From assembly GCA_013398055.1 (NCBI GenBank), contig VZRS01000224.1, positions 186,001 through 250,000 of the forward strand: a DNA stretch of 64,000 nucleotides, written 5' to 3'. The stretch comes from Ifrita kowaldi (Eukaryota; Chordata; Aves; Passeriformes; Cinclosomatidae). The translations under genes were made by a program, and so were the position numbers. Each line of letters starts with the position of its first letter. Positions within the stretch are counted from its first letter, which is position 1. Of the stretch, positions 29,435 to 38,545 are shown in pieces. The notes under the pieces are model-generated. The model worked only from the letters and a program-made list of their open reading frames with translations, made no database searches and was not told the DNA's origin.

Positions 29435-29819
29435 CCCCCAGGAACTGGATGCCTCCTGCCACCCTGCCCACGGTCCTGGAGATGAGCTCGGACACACAGC
29501 AGCCCATGAGTGCTGTCAGGGCCACCAAGAGAAGCAGCCCGCAGCCCAGGCCCGTCACCACCGTGCAGATCCTCCACTCGGCGCTCGGGATGGCCTGGAA
29601 GGAGGCATAGCGGCCACACTGCTCCACCATCACGGTCATCTGGCGGCTCTCATCCCGAACCGGGTAGGAACACCTCCGGAAAGTGCCGAAGGAAACAGAC
29701 TTCTCCAGCTGAGACCCCAAGAGCCAGTAGGGCATGAAGAAGCCAACACAGGAGGCAGCGGCGCAGAGGAAGGAGAGGAAGGCCCAGACGATGCCGGCAC
29801 AGGTGAGGCTGGAGGCCAT
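29435..29819 (-). CDS. LHFPL6: LHFPL6 first coding exon (tetraspan LHFPL family)
   Basis: This encodes the first 128 residues plus one base of an LHFPL-family four-transmembrane protein. It starts MASSLTCAGIVWAFLSFLCA, which matches the LHFPL6 N-terminus as I know it. Residues about 7-29 form transmembrane segment 1. The first extracellular loop follows, with W32 and a likely disulfide pair C50 and C68 (in FRRCSYPV and EQCGRY). Transmembrane segment 2 is at about 83-108, and segment 3 begins near VAGGIQFLGG. The exon stops after CTG GGG G at a perfect GTAAGT donor (29434 leftward), in phase 1. The full protein is about 200 residues, so roughly 72 are encoded elsewhere. The start at 29819 has a strong context (A at -3, G at +4). 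An in-frame ATG 14 codons upstream exists, but a plausible CAG acceptor at 29828-29830 would exclude it. LHFPL6 was first described as a fusion partner of HMGA2 in lipoma, and its molecular role is poorly known. Confidence 0.93.
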
Positions 29820-31315
29820 CTTTGTATCTGCTCCAAGACCCCTCACAATGGGAAGACACAAAAGTAACTGTGTATTTTAGAGGAGTTTTATGGATAATCC
29901 GGAACCTCTCAGCCTTGACAAATCCTCACACTGGGAGAAGCTTGGATCCTAACAGCCAGGGGCATATTTCCTCCCATCATGAAGTAAAAGGTCCCTAATT
30001 AAATGACAAAACACAAAAAAGGAGAAAAACACAAGTTCAGTAACACTGACATTAGAAAAAAATATTTGTCTGCCAGAGTGTTTTTCCTTCCTAGAGGACT
30101 TCTGAATAAGACAAGCCACTTTTCTGTCCCATCCTTGCAAGCAGACCCTACAATCACTCTCAGCAACACCAGCTTCTGTGGTCAGTGTGATGGTGGTGGC
30201 AGGCAGCCCAGCTGGCACAGGCTGCTGTGCACATCCAGGAACACTCTGCAGCCACCTTCAGGGGCTCCCTGTGTACTTGCCTCACTTTTCTCCACTGTAC
30301 ATCCTGATCTTTCCACTACCGATATAAAAAATAAATGAGGTCTTGCTTATCCTTAGTTAGCTAGACCTTCCTCCTGCAATGCCTGGAGAATGTACTTCAC
30401 TTTATAGATGGTCCTGCAGCTTCAGTGCAAAACCACTCACAGTGCCTAAGATATTTCAAGATCAGACTCTTGTGACAGAGGTAAAACTTATTAGCACAAC
30501 CCCAAAAGAAGTGTTACAAGATGACATTTTTTCCATGCACTCCATGTTGTTTGGCATCCCTGTACAAAAGCAGCCTTTTATCACTTGATGTCCCAAAGTG
30601 CCAGGAACCCAAACTCCAGGTGGGCTTCTGGTAAGTGAAGACATTGCCACATCTTTTGGATTCACCCCTACACAACCTCAAGGAGCACACAATTAAAACA
30701 CAGAGGTCTCTCTTCATATTCCTTCTTGCATTCAGCCCAGCTCTTCTTTGCCTCTTCCCAGCTCAAACCCAGGAGCCATAACCCCTCTGCATCCTTCTCA
30801 GACAACTCCCAGCCTTTAAGCTCAGTATCAGTGTGGCCAAGTGCATTTGACTGTCGCAGAAACTGACATGCCATTCCCAGAGGCTGGAGGTGTATTTCTT
30901 GTTAAATTCATGCTGCATCATTATTCTAACTGCATTTGTAAATTTATGATCTTTTCTCACAGTTGCTGCCAAATGAATTCTGATAGCTATTTACAAGGGC
31001 TTTTTCTTCTAAGCATGATTAGACACCAATCAGTGAATCCAATTCATGAAAAGGCAATAAAATGAATACCACTTCAGCACAACGAGGGAATGTAGAGAAA
31101 GTTTGTAAGTGAAATTAGCCATGTGCACTACACAAAAGTTTTGTTTACTTTTAAAACACTAAGAAGTCTCTTCTGTAATATTAAAAAGGTCTATGCTGCT
31201 ACTGAACAAGAGTACAGCTATCTACCCATAGCCTATCCACAGAAATGCCTTTCAACCTGAAAAACGCCAAACCCCTGGGGATAAAAACTTGCCAGAGAGG
31301 CATGGGTTGGGGGGG
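29820..31315 (-). other. LHFPL6: Upstream flank or intron of LHFPL6
   Basis: On the minus strand this lies just 5' of the LHFPL6 coding exon. In mammals the first LHFPL6 exon is untranslated, so most of this is inferred to be intron 1. A pyrimidine-rich stretch followed by GGAGCAG at 29828-29834 (minus strand) is a candidate acceptor only a few bases before the ATG. Nothing coding is supported in the rest. Confidence 0.5.
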
Positions 31316-32199
31316 NNNNNNNNNNNNNNNNNNNNNNNNNNNNNNNNNNNNNNNNNNNNNNNNNNNNNNNNNNNNNNNNNNNNNNNNNNNNNNNNNNNNN
31401 NNNNNNNNNNNNNNNNNNNNNNNNNNNNNNNNNNNNNNNNNNNNNNNNNNNNNNNNNNNNNNNNNNNNNNNNNNNNNNNNNNNNNNNNNNNNNNNNNNNN
31501 NNNNNNNNNNNNNNNNNNNNNNNNNNNNNNNNNNNNNNNNNNNNNNNNNNNNNNNNNNNNNNNNNNNNNNNNNNNNNNNNNNNNNNNNNNNNNNNNNNNN
31601 NNNNNNNNNNNNNNNNNNNNNNNNNNNNNNNNNNNNNNNNNNNNNNNNNNNNNNNNNNNNNNNNNNNNNNNNNNNNNNNNNNNNNNNNNNNNNNNNNNNN
31701 NNNNNNNNNNNNNNNNNNNNNNNNNNNNNNNNNNNNNNNNNNNNNNNNNNNNNNNNNNNNNNNNNNNNNNNNNNNNNNNNNNNNNNNNNNNNNNNNNNNN
31801 NNNNNNNNNNNNNNNNNNNNNNNNNNNNNNNNNNNNNNNNNNNNNNNNNNNNNNNNNNNNNNNNNNNNNNNNNNNNNNNNNNNNNNNNNNNNNNNNNNNN
31901 NNNNNNNNNNNNNNNNNNNNNNNNNNNNNNNNNNNNNNNNNNNNNNNNNNNNNNNNNNNNNNNNNNNNNNNNNNNNNNNNNNNNNNNNNNNNNNNNNNNN
32001 NNNNNNNNNNNNNNNNNNNNNNNNNNNNNNNNNNNNNNNNNNNNNNNNNNNNNNNNNNNNNNNNNNNNNNNNNNNNNNNNNNNNNNNNNNNNNNNNNNNN
32101 NNNNNNNNNNNNNNNNNNNNNNNNNNNNNNNNNNNNNNNNNNNNNNNNNNNNNNNNNNNNNNNNNNNNNNNNNNNNNNNNNNNNNNNNNNNNNNNNNNN
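31316..32199. other. Assembly gap, 884 n
   Basis: This is an unresolved run of n. It is entered from a G-run at 31309-31315 and left into extremely G-rich sequence, so the missing bases are probably GC-rich and hard to sequence. Long open frames spanning it are meaningless. Confidence 1.
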
Positions 32200-32760
32200 C
32201 CAGGCGTGGTGTCGGAGCGGGGAAAAGGAACGCAGGAGGGAAAGAGGGTCCGGGGATGCAGGGGATGTGGCCGTGCGGGGTGGGGAGTGGTCGGGGAAGG
32301 AAAGAACGTTCTGAAGGCTCGGGGATCCGGAGTCATGCAGGGGATGCAATGTACCGGGAGCGAGGGAGGGCAGGGGTTCGAGAAGGGAAGGGGGAGCAGG
32401 GGATCCGTAAGGGGCAGGGGATTCAGCCGCGCAGGGAGTGCGGGAGAGGNCGAACGGGAGAACGGGGGTGCGTCCCCGAGTCCTCACGGGGCGGGGCGGT
32501 GGTCCCGGCCCCCGGGGTCGCAGTGGGGGTGGGTCCCGGCTTTCGGAGCCCGCCCTGGACTGGGACCGGGGGGGTTCGGGTCCCGGGGCCGGAGCGGTGA
32601 GTGCCGGGGCCGGGTTGGTGCGGGGGTGGCGGGGAGCGCTGCGGCGTCGCCGGGCCGGGCGGCTCCGTGCGGGGTGCTCGGAGCGGTGAAGCCGGGGCCG
32701 GAGAGGAGAAAAGAGCAAGAGAGAAGAGGGGGGAAAAGCCGGCGAAGAAGGAGTGTTTGA
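32200..32760. promoter_or_regulatory. CpG island (G-rich on plus strand)
   Basis: CpG dinucleotides are dense here, in contrast to flanks where they are rare. The plus strand is strongly G-rich, with many runs of three or more G. The left half contains imperfect repeats of an AGGGGAT unit (for example near 32240-32260, 32315-32347 and 32397-32425). A single n sits at 32450. A consensus plus-strand splice donor, GGAGCG followed by GTGAGT, lies at 32591-32602. The island sits about 2.4 kb upstream of the LHFPL6 ATG, so it may be an LHFPL6 promoter, a divergent noncoding promoter, or both. No protein can be supported from it. Confidence 0.8.
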
Positions 32761-35700
32761 AGGAAAGGGGGAAGGCTGCAGTCCTTACATGGGAAAATAT
32801 GGACTAATCTGATGGTGTGCGTGTGATAAGAACTGTGTCTGTCTCTGCATGCGAGCTGCTGATCCAGCATTTTGATCGCAACAGTTCCCGAGTTGGTCTA
32901 CAGCGAGATTAAATGTGATCACAGTACCAAGCAGCTCATCCCGGATGGGTTAGGTCAAGCGGAGAGACAGGAGCTTCAGCCCTTTCCCAGAGTGACTTAA
33001 GTGGGAAAGTTTTGAGGAGGGGTTGCCTTCTGCACACAGAGCCTCTGGGAGAAAAAGACATTTCCTATTCTGGTTTTTCCTCTACGCCCAAAAACATGAA
33101 TATATTTCTCAGATATAAGACAATTTTATGACAGGCTTAAATTATGTCAGCACCAGACATGCAAAATCTCTTTGGTAATGTTTCTTTACAGTCCTGGCGT
33201 GTGATTTAAACACCATTCATTAATATTATTAATGCTAAATGGAAGTGACGTTTATTGCACTCCGTCTGTATTTACACCATTTAATAGTAAGAGCAGCTAT
33301 TTTCAGAATTAAATTACAAAGCTGCTTTATTATATTTTTAAAATTAGACTTCCATTTTTTCCCCTATAACGCAAAGCCTTAAAATCAGAACATTACTGAA
33401 AATGCATATTTTCTCAAGGGATAAGAAATGGATTGGAAAGTATCTAGCACGATTGAGTTTTCCACCCTAACATTTCAAGTGTATTTAAGGAAATGTGCTT
33501 CAAAGAATCAAGAAGTCAGTTAAATATAGGCTGAATGCTAGAATATCTGCAATAAAGTGCTTCACAAGGAAGACAATGAAGACATAATCCCAAAGCAGCC
33601 ATACCCACAGCTGACTACCCCTAGGCTACACCCACCTAGTATACATCTATAGTAATGTGGATCAGTCTGGTGTTGGATCTCATGGTGTTGAGGGCCTAAA
33701 TGATGTTCACACTTTTCAATAGTTTTTTCTTCAGATTCACTCCAGGCTGGGTCTGTGGACTGAGGGCCCCATGAGAATTTAGAATGCATCTGATACACTC
33801 CTGGCACCTGTCTTCTGCTATATTGCTATCTGAATCTGTTCCGTGTACTCACCTGTGCTGGGTAAAATAAAATGTGGTAAGCAAGGATGATCTGGAGATT
33901 CACTTCAAAAGCACACCCTTGATTCACATCAAAACATGAAAGTGGATGTGCCCACGGGGTGTCTGACAGAAAGGGAGCTGGTATGACTTTCCCAAAGCTG
34001 AGAGCTGGAGCCTGCTCCACAGCATACCATTGCAGCATCATCCCCTCAAATCACCTTTCTGCCTGGTGCTGTACCTCCACCCCCAAGCATGCACAAGCTC
34101 TCAGGTCTCCACTTCTGCAGGGAACTATGCACTTTTTGGTGAGTGTGGACACTCCTTGTTTACCTCTTGCATGCCTTCACTTGGCTCAGTGCAGTGTTTT
34201 ACCCCCTGCTATTCATTTTACCAACGCCTGAAATGACAGGGATGCTAAGCTAATACTGTGTCATTGGAACTCTGCTCTTGGTGTAAAGAAAGAGAAGAAT
34301 TGAGTTCTGTTATTAAATCCTCAATTGTTTGACAGCTAAGGTCTGTCATTCTTTCCTTAGCCAAAGGCCTGGGTTATAATGAAACTGTGATAAATATGTC
34401 TAAATTAGGCATGTGTTGGGATCAGACATTTGTAGAAAGTGCCTGGCATTAAAATGACTGTGGAAAAACTTCTGTTTCACACATGGAAACTGTTTCTCAG
34501 TTAAAACTGGCATTGGAAGCCTAGGGAGAAGCAAACAAGCATGCATTTATTCATGCAATTTATCTCTTGCATGGTATATGCCAAGGTCCCCAAGTCAGTG
34601 TTTGCTTTGCTAATGGCACCTCTACAGCAGTTCATTTACTGGCCTTATATGGCTTGTACATTCACTCCCTGAGCTGCTGCCATTCTGCTTTCCCTCATGG
34701 AAACTCTACATTGAATTCTGTATCTCTCCTGAAGCATCTCATCTTGCCAGCTGTCTCTGAATGCCTCCACAAGCTGGCTGCATGACTTAGTCACTTGCAG
34801 GGAAATAAGCTTTATTTCACAATTCATCTTCTGTCCAATGAGCTGTGTTTTGATTAGGAACAAAGTAAACACATTGTGTATATAAGGTAACATCCAAATT
34901 CTCATTCCATTTCTTTCCTAATGTTTAAAACTCAACATGCTTCAACTGTATCAACATTTTGTTCCCCTTACAAGAACATTGTGCTTGGAAGTATTTTACT
35001 TGAAAGTTAGCTGAAATATTTCTATCCCCATCTAACCTGTTCGAAAGAAAAGGGGAGTTAGGATTCACAATCTTTCTTGTAACCACAAAAGCAGGCACCT
35101 CCTCAGAATAAAGCAATGAAAAACACATGGTCCCCAGGGTCTTGTCTATACCGAAATAGCAGCTGGTTTTAAAATTGGTCCTGGTGTTTTGAATTTTAAG
35201 AGAATCTGCTTGTGAGAAATCTTCATAGTTGGTCGAGGGAACCTGAGCCACGGATTACCTTCTGTTGCAACCACTGAAGTCAGACTGAATCGAACACCCA
35301 TGAATACATTGTCAGAAAACTACCCTAGCAGAGAGATGGGAAAATATGCGTATAGATTTTACCATTTTCCTTCTCCTCAATCCATTGACTCAGCTGCTGT
35401 TACAGCTGGGGCACTACAGACTTGATGGAGCTAATCAGCACAGCAGAATAAAGACAGAAAATCCTGTCACTGTACCTAAATCAATCCTGGCCAATATACA
35501 CATCACAGGCTCGACCACAGGCTCTTTCATTACAGTATATCCTGTAAGACAACATAAAATGCCATAGGGGAGTATGCATGTTCCTGAACCCCAAGGGAAA
35601 TAAAGCAGCTACCAAACCTCTATCTCATTCTTCAGTCTTTGACCAGAAAAAGAACCAAGAGGGTTTTATCTTTCAGGGCACCATCTGTTTTCAGTTGTGT

Positions 35701-36938
35701 GGTCTGCAGGAAAGTGATCACACCAACATGGTTCCGAGCATCTCACAAAACTGGATCTTCAGGTGGTGTCTGTACTTGATTTTAAATGAAAAAGAAAGGT
35801 ATATGTACTACAACAGACCTGAGTACCAGAAGCAACAGAAAGTCAACCCAATTATTCAAATACAGTCACTAGAAACCAAACAGACAAGTGCTGTTAGAGA
35901 AATAACCTGGTAATTAGTATATTTGCCTGAAATTATGTCCAATCTTGCAGCAGCTAGGGAAAAAAAAATAATTGACTAAACAGACAGAAAAAGAGAACCC
36001 CAACTCCAACACCTGCAATTTTTTCAGAGGAAGGTAAGAAAACAAATTCAGGTGACCATATTCTGTCCATCTGTATGGTGTCCTTCCAAGTCAAACAAAT
36101 TGCATGTTTTCTACTGTGGGTGGAACTAGACACCTGGGTAGATTTTGGACTGTTATATCCAGATCTGAATCTTGGCCTATAAACTTAGCTGTAACCAAAA
36201 GATCCTCTCTCCACTTCTATTCTAATACTATCCTATCATTAATACTTATTTTTCTGGTCGTTCTCATGGTGGTAAATTTCGTGAATTCTCTTACTAACAA
36301 TTCATGAACAAAACTTGCCATATTTCTGAAAGAGAGTTGTCTTACTGGATACAGTGCTGTTGGTGCTAACATCAGTCTTTTAATCTCTGGGTGCACGTAA
36401 AAATAACATGTCAATGTAAAACAAAAGAGGAAAACAATCTTTATTATTTACCATAAACCCTCCATATGTTGTTTCATCTTTAAGTTATTACTTATCATCT
36501 ATTATAGAAACTCACCAGGTGGTTTGTATTTTGCAAGGCTCTAAAATAGTAGCTACAGCTATTGATTTTCTCTTTTGTGTCCTGTTGTTGGCAAGCCTGG
36601 TGGCTGTGGGAGAGGCCAAGGAGGTTTATTCTGCAGCAGCCCCACGGCTGAAGGGAGGAATGCCTGCTCTGCCCTCGCAAACACTGACGAAGTGACTGAG
36701 CGGAGATTACAGGTCCCAGACCCGTCCTCCTTTACCAGGGAATTGTCTTAGCCCTGCACAAACCCAGGAAAAACATGTGGCTGGTTTCAATCCTAAATTT
36801 CCACTATTCTTAATTGGACTTTTTAAAATAAGGAACATCTGGATGATGAACGAGTGATTTCCCAGTAAAAAATGCTCATCTACTGGCAGCCTGCTTTCTG
36901 TGCATATAGACCCAATACAAATAATTTAATAGTGTCAT
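32761..36938. other. Noncoding, possible LHFPL6 intron 1 or intergenic
   Basis: No gene is recognised. A TAAT-rich block at 33205-33360 looks like a possible conserved noncoding element, but this cannot be tested by eye. Short frames in both strands have no family resemblance. Confidence 0.4.
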
Positions 36939-36948
36939 CTTACTTACG
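36939..36948 (-). other. LHFPL6: Candidate splice donor, minus strand
   Basis: Read on the minus strand the sequence is GTCCCACCC then GTAAGTAAG, a perfect GTAAGT donor core with the exon edge at 36948. It lies about 70 bases beyond the left edge of the CpG island at 37.0-37.4 kb. That is the position expected for the end of a short first exon transcribed leftward from that island toward LHFPL6. The bases before the junction (CCC) are weak, and there is no transcript evidence. Confidence 0.35.
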
Positions 36949-37014
36949 GGTGGGACATCTGTCTATCTTCCCTAGATGCTGTTAAAGAAAGATGTGGAAG
37001 ACGTACAAAGAGCG

Positions 37015-37420
37015 AGTCTTTCCGCGGTGCTTTCTTGCACTGAGTAGCGGGCGCGTTTGGAGGCATGAGTTTGTTTAACGACACGTGCAACAGCAAGAAG
37101 ATTTTTCTTTTCACTTTAAAGCCTCAGCCTGGGATCAGCTTTCAGCAGGAGGTCACAGTTTCCCCGCAGGACCCGGACCATGCCGGTGCCCCGGCGATGG
37201 GGTGCCCGGGGCGGCGGGCGCGGGCTCTGCGCTGCTCGACAGTGACACTCGGTGGGCGGCGGGGCTGCAGCAGGGCTGGGGGCGGCCGGGACGGGCGAGC
37301 TCGGGGCACGGGAGCCCCACACCTCCCAGCCCCGCGGGGCTTGCGCGGGTTGTGCCCTGGCCCCTCCGGAGCGTTTGATGCGGCTGCAGATGAGGAAGGG
37401 CGTGTGTGTGAAAAGCGGGG
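37015..37420. promoter_or_regulatory. CpG island, candidate LHFPL6 promoter
   Basis: This is a sharp rise in CpG density, with GCGGGCGCG, CGGGGCGGCGGGCGCG and CCGCGGGG blocks inside otherwise AT-rich DNA. Frames of 205, 145 and 122 codons cross it on both strands, which is the usual effect of few stop codons in GC-rich DNA, and none shows a domain. The minus-strand donor at 36948 suggests leftward transcription, which would fit an untranslated first exon of LHFPL6. Alternatives are a bidirectional or noncoding-RNA promoter. Confidence 0.65.
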
Positions 37421-38034
37421 GCAGAGAGCAGAGCTTGGTTCTGTTCTCCATAAAACCTCTGGGTTTTCAACCGCCCTGGGCCACTGTCCTGAGGCTCCTG
37501 TGGTGCCTTTGCAGAACCCAAAGGTGACTTTTAGCGGCACGGTTTGGTTAAACTGGGTGTATATGAGAACGGGGTTCAAGGCACCATCCTGTTCCTCCCC
37601 CGGCGTTTTTCCACAGAACTGTAGCAGAGCTGCCTTTCCCCATGAGCTCCAGCAATCACTTGCATCTAGGTCACCCTATTAGATCACATTCCCAAGGATA
37701 TGGCTAATGATTTCTGGGGTTTTTAGAAAGGAAAGCTGAAAATCCTCTAGTTGGGGACAATGGCCAATTCATTTTCAAAGTGGAAGCTCATTTCCTCCCC
37801 TCCCCATCACACCCTGAGGGTTGTACAGAACTCAGGGACTCCGAGAAGCTGGAACTTCTGAAATCTCACAGAGATTAATCCACAGAAGAATTGTAATGCC
37901 AGCTCTTGTCAGCTGAAACCCAAACAGAACTCGCTTTCAGGTGTATCCATGTCCAAAACATGTCCTCAGTGGGGGAAGAACCAATCTCCTTTTTTTTTGC
38001 AGCTGTCCAAAAGGCTCGTCATTAGCAAATCCAG

Positions 38035-38155
38035 TATGTATATAACATTCCTATACCTACATGGATATGCATTTATTAGATATATGTGTATTTATAATGC
38101 AGATATATAGATTATATACATTTATCTATAATACATATATTGGTATAGATATGGG
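38035..38155. repeat. AT-rich low-complexity tract
   Basis: This is an irregular TATA/ATAT-rich stretch with repeated TATAGAT, ATATAT and TACAT words, immediately left of the CR1 fragment. It is simple sequence with no gene. Confidence 0.75.
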
Positions 38156-38159
38156 AGAT

Positions 38160-38545
38160 CAGGTTGGTCAAGCAATTTTGGTAAATCCATGTAGGCTGGG
38201 CTTGATCCCCTGGTTGCCCTACATGGGCTGTGCAATGGCACTCAGGATATCTCTTCCATAACCTTGCCTGGTGCCGAGGTCAGGCTGGCAGGCCTATAGT
38301 TCCCCAGATTGTCCTTTTAACCCTTCTTGTAGCTGGGAATTACATTTGCTAATTTTCAGTCTTGTGGAACTTGTGCAGTTAACCAGGACGGCTGGTAGGT
38401 GATTGAGAGTGGGTTGGCAAGTTCTTTTACCAGCTCCCTCAGTACTCTGGGCTGGATCATCAGGGCCCATAGACTTGTGCATGTCTATTTGGCATAGCAG
38501 GTCACTAATCATCTCCTCTTGGTTTATGGGGGCTTCACTCATCTC
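38160..38545 (-). mobile_element. CR1 LINE fragment, reverse transcriptase N-terminal part
   Basis: The minus-strand translation gives DMHKSMGPDDP at about 38460-38500, corresponding to the CR1 motif around HKSMGPDG. Further along it gives YRPASLTSAPGKVMEEI (about 38245-38297), followed by a stop. These are neighbouring blocks of the CR1 ORF2 reverse transcriptase, upstream of the catalytic part. Frame changes and stops show it is dead. Neither the 5' end nor the 3' tail is present, so it is an internal relic. Confidence 0.9.

Noticed and set aside
29820..29861. Upstream in-frame ATG 14 codons before the LHFPL6 start
   Set aside because: Family proteins start at MASSLT, that start has the better context, and the upstream codons probably precede a splice acceptor.
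31233..32760. Open frames of 184 to 488 codons around the gap
   Set aside because: All but the 184-codon frame run through the run of n, and all consist of low-complexity G-rich translation.
32784..32790. Minus-strand GTAAGG at 32788-32783 as the LHFPL6 exon 1 donor
   Set aside because: The CpG island lies on the intron side of it, and the preceding bases are AT-rich, so it fits a first-exon edge less well than the donor at 36948.
37065..37682. 205-codon plus-strand open frame in the 37 kb CpG island
   Set aside because: Antisense frames of 145 and 122 codons overlap it, it is Arg/Gly/Pro/Ala-rich as expected from GC-rich noncoding DNA, and it shows no domain.
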